Shown here: positions 33,441-45,606 of the stretch, in pieces
Position numbering within the stretch: the stretch's first letter is position 1
How the letters are laid out: each line of letters opens with the position of its first letter
Assembly (NCBI RefSeq): GCF_019320115.1
Contig: NC_089591.1
Coordinates: forward strand, 21,740,502-21,804,501
Direction: 5' to 3'
DNA length: 64,000 bases
Source: Miscanthus floridulus
Lineage: Eukaryota > Streptophyta > Magnoliopsida > Poales > Poaceae
The notes under the pieces: model-generated
Seen by the model: the letters and a program-made list of their open reading frames with translations, nothing else
What the model was told of the DNA's origin: nothing
Databases searched by the model: none
Program-made: the position numbers and the translations under genes

Positions 33441-34130
33441 GTCCTTAATTAGAAAAAATGCCATTTCATGGTTAGAGAAGGCATAGTGCTTGGACACTTG
33501 GTTTTAGAACGAGGGATTGAGGTAGATAGAGCTAAAATTGAGGTAATTAAACAATTACCTCCTTCCGTAAATATCACAGGGATCTGTAGCTTTCTTGGCC
33601 ATGCGGGATTTTACCACCACTTTATAAAACATTTTTCACATATTGCTAGACCACTTACAAATATTTGGCCAAGGCTCTTCCATTTGAATTTTGAAATTAT
33701 TAAGAAAGCACTCATCTCTGCACCAATCATTCAACCCCCTGATTGGTCTTTACCTTTTGAAATTATGCGTGACGCAAGTGATTATGCTATGGGGTAGTTT
33801 TGGGTCAAACAAAATATAAGAAGCATCATGCAATTGCTTATGCTAGCAAAACTTTGATAGGACCTCAACTTCATTATGCAACAACTGAAAAAGAACTCTT
33901 GGCTGTTGTTTTTGCTATTGACAAGTTTAGACCTTACTTAGTAGGAGCTAAGGTGATTGCTTATACTTATCATGCTGCTTTAAAATACCTGCTCACTAAG
34001 AAAGATGCTAAACCTAGACTAATAAGATGGATTTTGTTACTTCAAGAATTTGACATTAGAAATAAAAGATAAAAAGGGAGTAGAAAATTATGTTGCCAAT
34101 CACTTGTCTAGAATGCAGTTTGAAAATCCA
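33441..34130 (+). pseudogene. pol: RT thumb/connection and RNase H domain of internal region 1 (broken)
   Basis: MVREGIVLGHLVLERGIEVD from 33,468 continues RT, followed by SFLGHAGFYHHFIKHFSHIA and [20 protein letters not shown] with the first RNase H Asp. A TAG at about 33,796 is followed by [40 protein letters not shown] with the Glu, and [20 protein letters not shown]. In the last, a Tyr stands where the conserved TDH motif has its catalytic Asp, so this RNase H copy is damaged in its active site as well. Confidence 0.85.
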
Positions 34131-34149
34131 CAGGAATGCCCATCAATTA

Positions 34150-35400
34150 TTTACTTTGGGATGGCATGCTCTTCAAGATCATAAGATCTGACCCCTAGTA
34201 CACAAATATTATCAATTTTATGGTTGCAAGTTATGTACCACCAGGGGAGAACAAAGGAAGCTCATCTACAAAAGTCATCTCCACATATGGGATGAGACGT
34301 ACCTCTTCAGAGTATGCTCTGATGGCCTACGTAGATGGTGTGTACCGATAGAAGAAGGCACCAAAATCATCGAACGATGCCACTCATCACCATATGGGGA
34401 CATTATGGTGCATTCCACACTCATTCACAGATCTAAGCAAAGCGGATTCTCTTGGCCAACCATGTATGAAGACATGAAGGACTTTGTTTGGAGGTGTCGA
34501 TCGTGTCAGAGGCATGGGAACATTAATTCAAGAGATGCCATGCCACTCACCAACAACCTCTAGATTGAGCTTTTTGATGTCTGGTGTATCGACTACATGG
34601 GACTATTCCCAAAGTCGAAGAACTTTGAGTACATGTTTGTGGCAGTTGACTATGTCTCCAAATGGATTAAATCCATGCCATGTAGAGCAGCTGATGCAAA
34701 GAACTCCAAGAAGATGTTTGAAGAAATAATATTTCCATGATTCAGAGTTTCGAGAATGGTGATTAGTGATGGAGGCACTCACTGCATTGACAAGAACTTT
34801 CACAAGTACTTGTCAAAACAATGGATTCTTCATAACATCACAACTCCATATCATCCACAGACAAGTGGCCAAGCAGAAACATCAAACAAACAAATCAAGA
34901 ACATTCTACAGAAGATAGTCAATGAGATGGGAACTACATGGCAAGATAGACTACCCGATGCACTATGGGCTTACGGAACAGCCTATAAAACACCACTTGG
35001 AATGTCACATACTAACTCATCTATGGGAAGACATATCATCTACCTGTTGTGCTAGAATTCAGGGCTCACTGGGCCATCAAATGATGGAACAAGGACTTGG
35101 AAGCTACAGGAACTAGGAGGAAGATGCAACTCTCTGAGCTCGATGAACTAAAAAAGCATATCACCATGCCAAGATATACAAGAAAAGAACAAAGAGATGG
35201 CATGATAAGAGGATCAAGAAGGAGTTCACCCTAGGAGATAAGGTATTACTTTTTAATTCTAGGGTGAAATTATTCGGGCACGGGAAACTTCGAAGCAAAT
35301 GGGAAGGACCATTCAAAGTCATAAGCACTTTGTCACATGGAGCAGGTAACACTTCAAAATGATGAAGGTACATTATTCAAGGTAAATGGTCATTGTCTCA
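34150..35400 (+). pseudogene. pol: Integrase of internal region 1 (broken)
   Basis: The zinc-binding part is seen around 34,370-34,530 (ERCHSSPYGD and FVWRCRSCQRHGN). The catalytic Asp in VWCIDYMG is at 34,591, the second in VISDGG at 34,768 and the Glu in TSGQAETSN at 34,876, giving a 35-residue D-E spacing (DD35E). The C-terminal part is in pieces: [20 protein letters not shown] near 35,225 and [14 protein letters not shown] with the GPF motif. Frameshifts occur near 34,740 and 35,050. All three catalytic residues survive although the frame does not. Confidence 0.88.
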
Positions 35401-35857
35401 AGTTCTTTCTATAACCTAAAAAACCATCTAAAGATTTGGGTGAAATAGATTTTATTATTTTGCCATAGATATTTATCTCTACCCTCCTAATTACGATTCG
35501 TAACACGGTAGCATATTCTTTGGGATTAGTTAAGCATTAGAAATCATCATGCTAAAGATACTCATGAGGTGGCACTAGATGGGGCTGCTGGCCCCACTGT
35601 CAGGCCAAGCTAGCCCACTTGTCAACCACCCCACCTCTGCTCAATTGGCTCACAAACCTTCTAGAGTTTTTTTGTAGAAATATCCTTGTTTCCGTGCCAT
35701 TCGATTTTTCCTCGATACAAGACCCCTAATGGATAGATCTTGATCCTTGCTCCCTATTTCCCCCCCTATATAAACAAGCCACCGCTTGCCTCCATAACCA
35801 TTCCGACAAGCCTCTCATCTCCAGCGACAGCAAGGTTTTTCACCTCCCAAGTTCCAA

Positions 35858-36458
35858 TGGCTGGTAGAGAGCTCGTCCCCTATGGAGTTGATCTAGATAA
35901 GAAGCCTGATGCTCTAGCGCTGAGCATCATCCTGCCACAAGAGATAGCTCCTATCCCTAGCCAGTCCTACATTGCCTATGCCATCCATCGTTCAGTGATC
36001 ACTCCGCTGCCACCGCATCTACTTCTTCAAGACAAGCCATGCCTAGCTAGAGGCGTTGAAGTCAATCAAGGTGCTGAAGGAGATCAACCTCCTTCTACCT
36101 AGGCTGAACGAGACACTGACAGGGGTGAAGACCAATAAGTTTGGGGATGTCGCTTGTGCAAGGTACAATGGTCACACCTCGTGTGACCATTGATGGTGTT
36201 CGTGCTGCGCCAGAGCAAGTCAAGATCGTGCCGCTGAAGGAGAAGAAGAAGAGGGTGCCACCCGCTGCCCTAGAGTATGAGGAGAAGTGTCAATGGATGA
36301 CCATCATGCTTCTAAATGATAAGATCAAAACCCTTACCGAGTACACCCATGCATTGCAGCATAGGATCGATAAAGATCATATCTATCACAAGGATCTAGA
36401 ATACAAGCTTAATATCCTCCGTCGCTATATTGTTAATAAGGAAAAATACCAAGCTTGA
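35858..36458 (+). pseudogene. ORF downstream of integrase, env position, function unknown
   Basis: MAGRELVPYGVDLDKKPDAL starts at 35,858, with a 150-base stretch of relatively GC-rich coding-like sequence before a stop at 36,100. A second frame (36,141-36,458) reads VKIVPLKEKKKRVPPAALEY, then MTIMLLNDKIKTLTEYTHAL and HRIDKDHIYHKDLEYKLNIL, likely a coiled coil. Athila elements of other plants carry an env-like ORF here. No signal peptide or membrane segment is visible, so I do not call it env. Confidence 0.5.
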
Positions 36459-38153
36459 GAGTTAGGTCAGTTGATGATTAAGGCACGATTATGTTTATTG
36501 TTTAGGTCATTTGCTTAGCTCAATTGTTATGTTGGTTAAAGTTTGTGATAGCTAGTTTGTCTAGGTTGGATTGTAATAAAAGTGCCTTATGATATCAATG
36601 AAATCTTATTGCTATTATCTGTTCTCTATATTTCTAGTATATTTTTTTTCTCCACATGTTGTGCATAAATGTAAATAGGAAACAAGTGTGGGGGAAGCAA
36701 ACCGTGACAACAAAACTGAGATCCGATCGCGAAAATCATGAATTTTAGAAAGCAATGGAACAAAAACCATGCTTGCCAAAGTTGGACTGACACGGGCTCC
36801 GTGGTAGGCTGCCTGAGCAACCCTATGGGCTAGCCAGCCCAGCTCATCACCGCCTCACCTCGTGCTTCAGTCCATGGTCAGGTTTGCTTCTTGTATGATC
36901 TATTTTCACCTATCTCGCTTTTTGTTTCGAACCAAATTGAAAATCCTTTGATAAATAACTTTAAAACCTGAGGAAACATTATTTTAGTCATTACTTGAAG
37001 ATAGATTCACATAATACTTTTCATGGAAGTCTTGCTACTATTGGGAACTTATTATTAGGGACCCCATGTTACTTAAGTTGTTGTGGAATGAGATATAGTA
37101 GAATAATGAGAACTTGATACTTGATGTCTCATCATTGGAGAATTTTATTTCAACAAGTTGAAAGGATAGCTACACCTCTCCTTTGTGGTTAAGCAATATC
37201 CTAGCAGAGCCAAATATGATATATATACTAGGGAAACCTTCTATATATACTACTTGTCATTGTATTGAGTTTGGTCAAACCTTGTGACCCTTGTTGAGAA
37301 ATTATCATGCTCTCAAGATCAAGATCATGTAAACTCCACATATAGGGGTATGCAAAAACATGTTGTCCATCCACCCAAAAATGTTCTACTCCTACATTGG
37401 GAACAGACACAAAAATGTGTTTGATAGGATTCCACCAAATAAATGCTCCAAGTTCTTGCAAATGTCTCTCTTGAAAGTTTCCAATTGTAGAAAAGAGGCA
37501 TGGGCTATGCAAAAAAGGTATTGAAAAAATGGACAAGTGTCCAAGATATCTAAAACAATGGGTACTTAGATGCTTGCCTGAAAAAATAAAAAAAGAGAAA
37601 GAAAGAGAAGAAAGATAGCCCATGATCCCTCGCAAAAGTTTTCCAAGTTTCAAACAAGAGAGATATGTTTCAAGGAGCAGTAGTAGAATTAGGTTAGCCA
37701 CCATATATATGTCCACGCACATGCACATCTTGATCTAAGAGTATGACATTTTTTCCTTGGATCCTTGTTTTGACTTTACAATACATGCAATGCAAGTATG
37801 TTTTCATATTTATCCCTGCCTGAGCTCCACATAGACTTTTAGAACTAGGCAAAAAGAAGGCAAAGTTATCTATACCTTGGTGAGGATCCACAAATACCAC
37901 ATATATTGAGTGATTAGAGAATACCACAAAGAGGAGAAGGTAAGCTATGTTTTGTTTTCAAAAATTCTAAAATGTTTCTCTAATTAACTTGACTAAAGGA
38001 AGAAGGTGATCTGTTTCAAGCTGTTCTGTTCTTCAACCACCCAAAACTTTGAATCTCATAGTACATGTAAGACTAGGAATAGTTTTTATGTTGATGTCTT
38101 GTCCCAAGGTTGTCTCAAGTAATCCATCCTTTTATCGAGGACAAGAAAAAGCC
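36459..38153 (+). other. 3' noncoding region of internal region 1
   Basis: AT-rich, no coding frame. Frames at 37,228-37,927 on the minus strand have no recognisable motif. A purine-rich AAGTGTGGGGGAAGC occurs at about 36,684, well upstream of the true polypurine tract. Similar repeated purine tracts occur at 42,408 and 43,764 in internal region 2. Confidence 0.55.
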
Positions 38154-38169
38154 TAAGTGTGGGGGAGTT
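38154..38169 (+). other. Polypurine tract before LTR B
   Basis: AAGTGTGGGGGAGTT directly precedes TGTTGATAG of LTR B; same arrangement as at 29,166-29,180. Confidence 0.75.
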
Positions 38170-40025
38170 TGTTGATAGTAGTTAATGGCAATCATAAACC
38201 GTCAATATGCCATGCATAAATGACTAAAATGGATCACCATCATAGACTTAGGGGTTTAAATTGACAAATTTCATGAGTTTTGGTGAATCTGTGTTGTGAA
38301 TAGGATTTAATCAAAAAAACCATCAAGGAGGACCTATTCATCAAAAAAAATCACGTTAATCCCCAACGGTACATACATTGGAAGATTCTAGAAGACTCCA
38401 GAGGGAACTCCACTGAAGCAAGCCACCTATCTCTAACATATGGGGCTAGCCGGCCCCACCTGTAGTCTGGCCATCTAGTGGGCCCCACATGTTAACTCCT
38501 CCTTGTTGTGTTCGGTTCTCCACCGCTTTTAAGATCACATCTACACCATTCTTTTAAGTCCAGTTTGATCCAAGGGTCTAGGATTGATGTACCCCCCCTA
38601 TATATACCTGTCTGCACCCCCTCCTAGAGGCAATGGTCCTGAGTTCTAAGAGCCAAAAACCCTAATTCATATCTTCACTAGGATTAGAGCTAGCAATCAA
38701 GAGAAGATTAGTCCTCCAAGATAGGATCTAGTTGTGTATTAGAGAAAGAGAGAGTGTGAGGGAAGAGTTTGGAGGAAGTGCCGGCCTGTTGGTGCTCACT
38801 CTTCAGGCTCGTACCCTAGGTGGAATCAAGCTCTTCTTGAGCTTGCTTCTGAGATTTCTCTGGTCATCAACTTCTAATTCAAGTAACTAACATGTTTATA
38901 TTGTTCTTTAGGTTTGTGACTCTTTTGAGTACTTTAATCCTTGTAGCTCTTGGGTTAGAGTAGTATTCATAGTGTAAGTATGGTGCTTAGACTCGAATTA
39001 CTTGTGGATGTACCCTACACTCTCGATTAGTGGTAGCTCATGAGGGTGACTCTTATAGCCTCATTGAATCCTTTGTAGATGACCTCCCGTTTGTAGGCCG
39101 AGCAGGACCTTGTTACTATAGGAAACATATTCTATCTATGTTTTCCTTAGTAATATCCCTAGCACTGAACAATAGAAGACATAGCTTACTTAAGTTAGAA
39201 CTAGAAGACCTTAGTCATCTCCTTTATACTCCTATTATCTTAAGTCTTGTTGCTACTCTGGGTTAAGTTAGACTTAGTTATTCTCACTTTACTTTTAGTA
39301 CTTTATTTCATTATTATTGCTCTGCTTAGTTCAAGTTCTAGTTCATTATTGTTCATCATTAGTGAGCTTAGGTCCTTGTTGCTTGGCATTAGTAGCATAG
39401 GTTATATCATTATTAGTAGTATTTCGTTAGTACCGATTCCACAATCTCGTTAGGGTACTTTGATCTCATTTCATCAGAGGTCGGATCGAAGTAGTAAGAA
39501 TAAAGATTAAGCGAGGTGCTTAGGCTATAGATTACCTATGGATACGGCTAGGCCTCCAGATAGATTGTAGTAGTTGGCAAGTGGTGACAACATTGTCCAT
39601 CCTCTGTATTCTGCCATGTTAGGTCTAGTTATTAAATCATAGGGCTCGGGGCAGACCATGTCTATTTAACTCTCCTAGTTGGTAGGCGGGCTATGCCCTG
39701 AGGTACTCACGCATTTTTCCTAGCAATTAGTTTGCCTTTTGTTACTGAAAGATTTGTTGCTCGCTCTCCCACCTAGCTATATAGAGTGTAGATTGTTTAG
39801 TAGTTTAGTAGGTTGTTCACACTCAACCACTAGTATCGTTCACCTACCTTGGATACACTTAGGCTTTACTTTAGCAAACCTAACACTAAATATAAGTTCT
39901 AGCCTTTCGCCTTCCTATGGGGAAAATATAGATTTGGCACTCGGTACTCCTTGAGCGAAGTGTACACGGTAGTTCTATGCACTTGCAGAATTCCTCCAAT
40001 AGTCATTAAGAAGGATCAACAAGCA
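38170..40025 (+). repeat. LTR B (recombinant: first-family left part, second-family right part)
   Basis: Bases 38,170-39,287 match LTR A from its start, including a TATATATACC TATA box near 38,600. From TTTACTTTTAGTAC (39,288) onward it follows the second family to the very end: CTTTTGTTACTGAAAGATTT, AACCTAACACTAAATATAAG, TTGAGCGAAGTGTACACGGT, ending CAACAAGCA. LTR C has these same blocks. Unlike LTR A, it never returns to the first family. It serves as 3' LTR of internal region 1 and 5' LTR of internal region 2. Confidence 0.87.
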
Positions 40026-40029
40026 TTTC

Positions 40030-40049
40030 TGGTGCCATTGTCGGGGAAG
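40030..40049 (+). other. Primer-binding site of internal region 2
   Basis: TGGTGCCATTGTCGGGGAAG, tRNA-Asp type with decayed CpG positions, four bases after the end of LTR B. Confidence 0.85.
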
Positions 40050-40157
40050 GCAACTGACCTTAGATTTATATTTTTGCTTGCTTTGCTAACTAGGCTTTTA
40101 GTTATCCTAAGTAGTTTACCCTTTTTTCCTCATATCCTATCACTACCATACACGATC

Positions 40158-41190
40158 ATGGCGACAAGTCCATTCATAATTTTTTTGCACCCTCGGCTGC
40201 TAATGTAGCCACCGAACCCAATGTTATCAATTGGGATGCTAACTTTGAGCTTAAGCTAGCATTAATTATGATGGTTCAAGCTAGTCTGTTTTGTGGGAAA
40301 GCCAACGAGGATGCAAATGCTCATCTCCAACACTTTTTGGAGATTTGTAGCACATTCGCCATTAAAGGAGTGAACCTAGAGGCTATACATCTTCGCCTTT
40401 CCCCTTATCTTTGTTATGAAAACCTAAGCAATGGTTTTACTCTAACTACAACATTGTAGATTCATGGGACAAGTGTTCAAACACTTTCCTAGTCAAGTTT
40501 TTTCCCTATGGGTAAGACTAATGCTCTTCAGAATAAGATCTCTAGTTTTCAACAACTAGCAGATGAGTCAATTCCCAAAGCTTGGGAACGAATGCAATAG
40601 TATGTCTTTGCATGCCCACACCATGGCATGGAAGACTAGCTTTTGATCTAGAACTTCTACCATGTATTAGTGTCATTAGATAGGAGCCATTTAGATGCTG
40701 CTGCTAGTGGAGCATTCTTTTCACTAAGTGTTGCAGATGCAAAGACGCTAATCGAGAAGATGGTCTCCAACCAAGGATGATGCGATGATCGACTCCAACC
40801 TCGTAAACGAGGTATGAATTCAATTAAAGAAGTTGACATGTTTGCAGCTAAGATGGATCTACTCACGAAGCGAGTATAACATTATGAAAAGATGAGTGCC
40901 CAAGAGACACTCAAAGCCATGGAATCCCACATGACTTGTGAAGTCTGTGGAGATGTTGGACATTTAGGAAATTCCTGTCCTGAGACCCAGGAGGATCTTA
41001 ACTTCGTCAACACCAACAACGGGTTTCATCTAGAACAACATCAAGGATGGAATCAGCTCTCCAACAATCAAGGAGGTAACAACTATTACTCTTCTCAACG
41101 TATGAATAATCAAGGTAATAATAGTTATGCTTTCCTTAAATATCTTTTTATAGTCAAAGTAGAATGGCTGATAGCATAAATAAAAAGTTG
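40158..41190 (+). pseudogene. gag: gag of internal region 2 with intact CCHC knuckle (broken frame)
   Basis: From ATG 40,158 the frame (with early shifts) gives NVINWDANFELKLALIMMVQ, then EDANAHLQHFLEICSTFAIK, the Athila-type gag core. Further on are FPMGKTNALQNKISSFQQLA, IPKAWERMQ, and LDAAASGAFFSLSVADAKTL. A zinc knuckle CEVCGDVGHLGNSC at about 40,940 has perfect C-x2-C-x4-H-x4-C spacing, followed by an Asn/Gln-rich tail (NNQGGNNYYSSQRMNNQGNN). Stops occur near 40,457, 40,598 and 40,641. This gag is related to the minus-strand gag at 27,781, not to that of internal region 1. Confidence 0.82.
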
Positions 41191-41379
41191 CATGCCCATG
41201 ACAAGATGCTGGAAAATATAAATGCTAAATTGGATGAGTTTTCTTCTACCTTAAAGAATCAACTTAGTTTCAATAAAATGATAGAAACCTAGTTAGCTCA
41301 AATAGCTACTGCCATACCATCCTTCTTAAAAGGTAGAATTCCTAGCAAACCTGAAGGAACCATGGAGACGACCAACCTT

Positions 41380-41890
41380 GTTATGCTTTAAGTTCTTGGG
41401 GTTCCTACTTAGTAGATTTCCCATTTACCATTAAGGAAGGTCATCCTGGAACCCCTGTGATTACATGCTCCATTAGAACCCATACCTTCCATAATGCTCA
41501 GTGTGATCTAGGCTCTAGTGTTAACATTATGTCTAAGGAAACTTATGTTATATTGTTTTACACTACCTTAGCTCCAACCTCAGTTTACTTATAGCTAGCC
41601 GACCAATCTATTTGTTATCTTGAGGAAGTAGCCACTGACTTGTTAGTCAAGGTTAGGAGTGCTTATGTTCCAATAGATTTTATGATCTTAGACATGGGCA
41701 ACGACGAGGATACACCTTTAATCATTGGTCATCCTTTCCTTAAGACTGCAAAATCTTGCATATATGTGGCATCTAGGCAAATCCAATCCACTTTGCTAGA
41801 AAGAAAGAAATATTTTCTTTTACCTCTGGACAACCCCTCTTTGATGAGAAATAGGAAAAGAAGAAGCATCCAAAGAGAATCAAGATGAAG
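41380..41890 (+). pseudogene. Aspartic protease region of internal region 2 (broken)
   Basis: QCDLGSSVNIMSKETY at about 41,502 is the active-site stretch (Asp-Leu-Gly). Farther on, VRSAYVPIDFMILDMGNDED and PLIIGHPFLKTAKS from 41,640 give the C-terminal part. The frame ends in a basic tail RNRKRRSIQRESR at 41,888. Beyond that only short Lys-rich scraps occur (KKPKLIEEPEKPIKKK) and no RT, RNase H or integrase motif is found before the 3' LTR. Confidence 0.8.
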
Positions 41891-43763
41891 AAACCAAAGC
41901 TGATTGAAGAACCAGAGAAGCCTATCAAGAAGAAGTAGAATAGAAAAGATGTCGTAAAAAGAAAGATATGTCCTCAAATTTGTCATCCCCTAATCCTGAC
42001 AAGGCATTCTGAGGTGCAACAAGAGGAAACACCCCCACTCAAGGAAGAATGACCTTAAGCCCATCAAAATGGTAAATTTTCTATCCCTTGCATATTTACC
42101 ACATTTCATTAGTTGCATCTCATATTTCAATTTCCAAATAAATTTGCTTTGCATTGCATGATTAGTTAGTTGCATTTAGCTACTCTATGTTAATAAATAA
42201 AGTTAGTAGTAGCTACACATGATAGGATAGGGTTTGCATTTAATTAAAATAAACTATAAACTAAAAAACATATATAATAAATAAATATTAGTAAGTTATC
42301 TAGTAGTAATAGGTTTAGTCATTTATGCATTTTATTAGTAGTAGTTAGCCAATAAAGAATGAATCAAAGAGCCACTAGAAGACATTCCAACCTATGCAAA
42401 AGGCAAGCTTGGGGGAGACATCTCTCCCTACTCAGGTATGAAAAATCTTAAACCCTCTCTTTACACTCATGTTTGTTTTACATGTCAATATCCATGATCA
42501 TAGAATGTAGAGAGGAGATGCCTTGAAATTTATCCAAAAAACTCTGCTCTAATAAATGATGATAAAATATTTGGAAATGATGAATAGTTGCTCTATGATA
42601 CTTTGCAAAAGCTTGTCATTCAACCTAAAACTTCTTAAGTTTTGAGCATGATAACTTAGAGTTCATCTTAGGTTGAATGCTTTTGTGGGTTGCAAATGCT
42701 AGAACCAAGTATAAGTTTTTGTGAGAAATGTTGTAGCCAAGATTAGAGTAATTCTTTCAACCTATCTGAGGAATGGTAAAAACAACCTAGAGTTTGTTTT
42801 GCAAAATGCTAAAACTCTTTTGCTAGAAGCTCCTCAATGGTGATAAATTCCTACTAGAGCCAAATACATATTCATACATGATAAAACCACTATAAAAGCT
42901 GCTTGTTTGTTTTGAGTTTTTTCAAGCCTTGTTGATCTGAGTAGAGAAACTTATCATGCTTTTTTATCAAGATTACATACACCCACATACTTATGCTATT
43001 CCTACACTGGGGATACACAACCACATATACTTTCCATTCATTATTGCTCTATGAGAATCAAAGTTACCTCTCTAGCAATCTTTCATCAAAAAGAGAGGCG
43101 TTGGCTATAGAAAAGAGAGAGAGAGAGAGAATAAAAGAGCAAAAAGCTTTAGTGCTTCCAAAGAGAGAGAGTGAGAAAAGAAAAGTATCCATGCCCTCTA
43201 AAAAGAATCTAGAGAATGGAAACTTCTCAAAGGAGTACCACTTCCACCAAATATACCACACATATGTACATCTTGATCAATGAGTACGATTTGTTGCTCC
43301 TTGTGATCCAAGTGTTTTACTTAGAAATAAATTCAATTCGACTAGGCTATGCTTTTATCCCCTACCTTGAGCTCCACATAATCTTGAGGATAGATATTAA
43401 GGCTAAGATCCATGGCCATGGTGAGCTTTCAAACACTATTGAGTGACTTGAGTGTACCATCTGAGGAACTTAGGCAAGTTTCCTCTTCAAAATTTATTGA
43501 ATGCCTCTAGGAAGTTTGAGCTAAACCAAAGTAGGGAAAAAGTATCTGTCTAGCTACACATTCTTGCAATTACTTACAAGGAGAAAGCTATGAGCCCCAT
43601 AATGCTAAGACTAATGATGGATTTCTATGTGCTAACATGATTAATTCAAAAGATAGTATTTGTTTGTATATAAGTTTTTGTAGGGCATTACATATTAGCA
43701 ACTCCTGATCCAACACCTATTACATGCTAAACCTGCATCTTTGCTCAGGGACGAGCAAAGGGG
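41891..43763 (+). other. 3' noncoding region of internal region 2
   Basis: AT-rich. A first purine tract, AAGCTTGGGGGAGA, lies at about 42,403. A (GA)n microsatellite is at about 43,114-43,131. It shares blocks with 2,501-4,348 (minus strand). The frames at 42,993-43,283 translate the (GA)n tract and are not genes. Confidence 0.6.
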
Positions 43764-43778
43764 TAGCTTGGGGGAGCT
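43764..43778 (+). other. Polypurine tract before LTR C
   Basis: TAGCTTGGGGGAGCT ends immediately before TGTTGATGG. Confidence 0.75.
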
Positions 43779-45316
43779 TGTTGATGGTCACTAACACCTA
43801 TTTTTACCATCAACATTCCACCCAAAAGCATTATGAAGTGAGGTAAATCATTATCACACAAGTTGCATTTTGTTTAAAATTCACCTAGTTCCACTTGTGC
43901 TTGTAGAATTATTTGTATGTAGGAAATTATAGCAAAAATATGCAAAAAGGTCACAAATATGGACAAATGGACCAAGTGGATGTGGCAGTAGGGCCAGGGG
44001 CCCACATGCCACACCGGCCGGCCCCACATGGGCACCGCCTAATGCCACCTTGGCACCTACCATGTCACCGATCCATGGGAGTGGCTCCTAGAAGCCTTCC
44101 CAAGCATTGATCTAAGTGGGTTTGCACCGATGGACGAGATGGAGTTGCCGTGAATCCACCCATCCACCATCATAGGCTTGGAGGCCTCCAACCGACCTCC
44201 AAACCAACCTCCTGTCCAAATCTCCACATGTGACACTCCTACAACCTGCCTTTCAGAGCCAACCCAGCACCGTAGGATGCAAAGGCGGTGCATCCTAGGG
44301 CTGGTCGGTGCCCCTATGCCATAGCCCAGTGCTCTAGGTTCGCCACTAACCTTCTAGCTACCTACAAGTACCCTCCCTCACTCTTCACTATAAATATGGG
44401 GTGTGGAGCTCAGTGGAGAAGCACACCATTCATTTCCAAGCTCTCCAAGCTTTCTAGCTTAGCTTAGCCTTAGAGTAGTAGTCTAGTAGTGGAAGTAGAG
44501 CAAGAGCGGAGCTTCTCTTGAAGTCCAAAAGAGTCTTCTGGGTCTGATATAGCTCTTTTGTAATTCTTTCATTTTGCATTTACTTTATTCAGTACTTTAT
44601 TTTAGTATTATTGCACTGCTTAGCTCAAGTTCTACTTCATTATTGTTCATCATTAGTGAGCTTAGGTGCTTGTTGCTTGACATTAGTAGCATTGGTTATC
44701 TCATTATTAGTAGTCTTTCATTAGTATAGGTTCCACCGTCTGGTTAGGGTACTTTGATCTCATTTCATCGGAGCTTGGATGGAAGTAGTAAGCTTATAGA
44801 TTAAGCGAGGTGCTTAGGCTATAGATTACCTGTGGATGTGGCTAGACCTCTAGATAGATTATGGTAGTTGGCAAGTTGTGACTAGCCTTGTCCATCCTTT
44901 GTATTCCACCATGTTAATTCTAGTTATTAAATCATAGGGCTCGTGGTAGACCTTATCTATTTAACTCTCCTAGTTGGTAGGTGGCCTGTGCCCCAAAGTA
45001 CTAGCGCATTTCTCCTAGTCATTAGTTTACCTTTTGTTACTGAAGGATATATCACTCGCTCTCCCACCTAGCTATATCTAGTGTAGCTTGTTTAGTAGTT
45101 TAGTAGGTAGTTGACACTCAACCACCAGTATTGTTCACCTACCTAGGATACACTTAGGCTTTCCTTTAGCAAACCTAACACTAAATATAAGTTATAGCCT
45201 TCCACCTTCTTGTGGGAAAAATATAAATTCGACACTTGGTACTCACCGAGTGAAGTGGTACATGATAGTTCTATGCGCTTGTGGAATTCCTCCACTAGTC
45301 ATTAAGAAGTATCAAT
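43779..45316 (+). repeat. LTR C, 3' LTR of internal region 2
   Basis: It starts TGTTGATGGTCACTAACACC and carries a TATA box CACTATAAATATGG near 44,386. From about 44,580 it follows the block order of the right half of LTR B. The end ATTAAGAAGTATCAATAG is cut a few bases short of the CAACAAGCA end seen in LTR B. The adjoining bases belong to a minus-strand LTR fragment. Confidence 0.85.
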
Positions 45317-45606
45317 AGTGGGCCTCTAGCTTGGCATGGGCCACTCCTTTGGTGATATTTCACCCAAATTATCTAGGTAGATGGCCCTTTTTATTATTCC
45401 TTTGCACAATTCTGCATTACGCCTTGCTAGAATGCTCCTTTTGATGTATTTTCCATTGTATTCAAGTTTAAGTCCTGCAAAATAGTAATCTCCAAATACA
45501 TGTGCAATTTGGTTAATAGTAAAGGCATATGTGCATAACTATGTCAATTTCTCTCCTTTTTATGTCATAATTTGCGGTCGGATTTGGTCATTAAGGACCC
45601 CCAACA
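45317..45606 (-). mobile_element. U3 fragment of a minus-strand Athila-type LTR
   Basis: On the minus strand it starts TGTTGGGGGTCCTTAATGAC at 45,606, the same beginning as the LTR at 2,483, and shares TTATGACATAAAA and GAGAAATTGACATA with it. Only about 290 bases remain. A purine-rich CTGGGGGACCATTAG just before the start (minus strand) would be its polypurine tract. Confidence 0.65.

Noticed and set aside
43064..43283. Charged ORFs on both strands
   Set aside because: They translate a (GA)n microsatellite in the 3' noncoding region.
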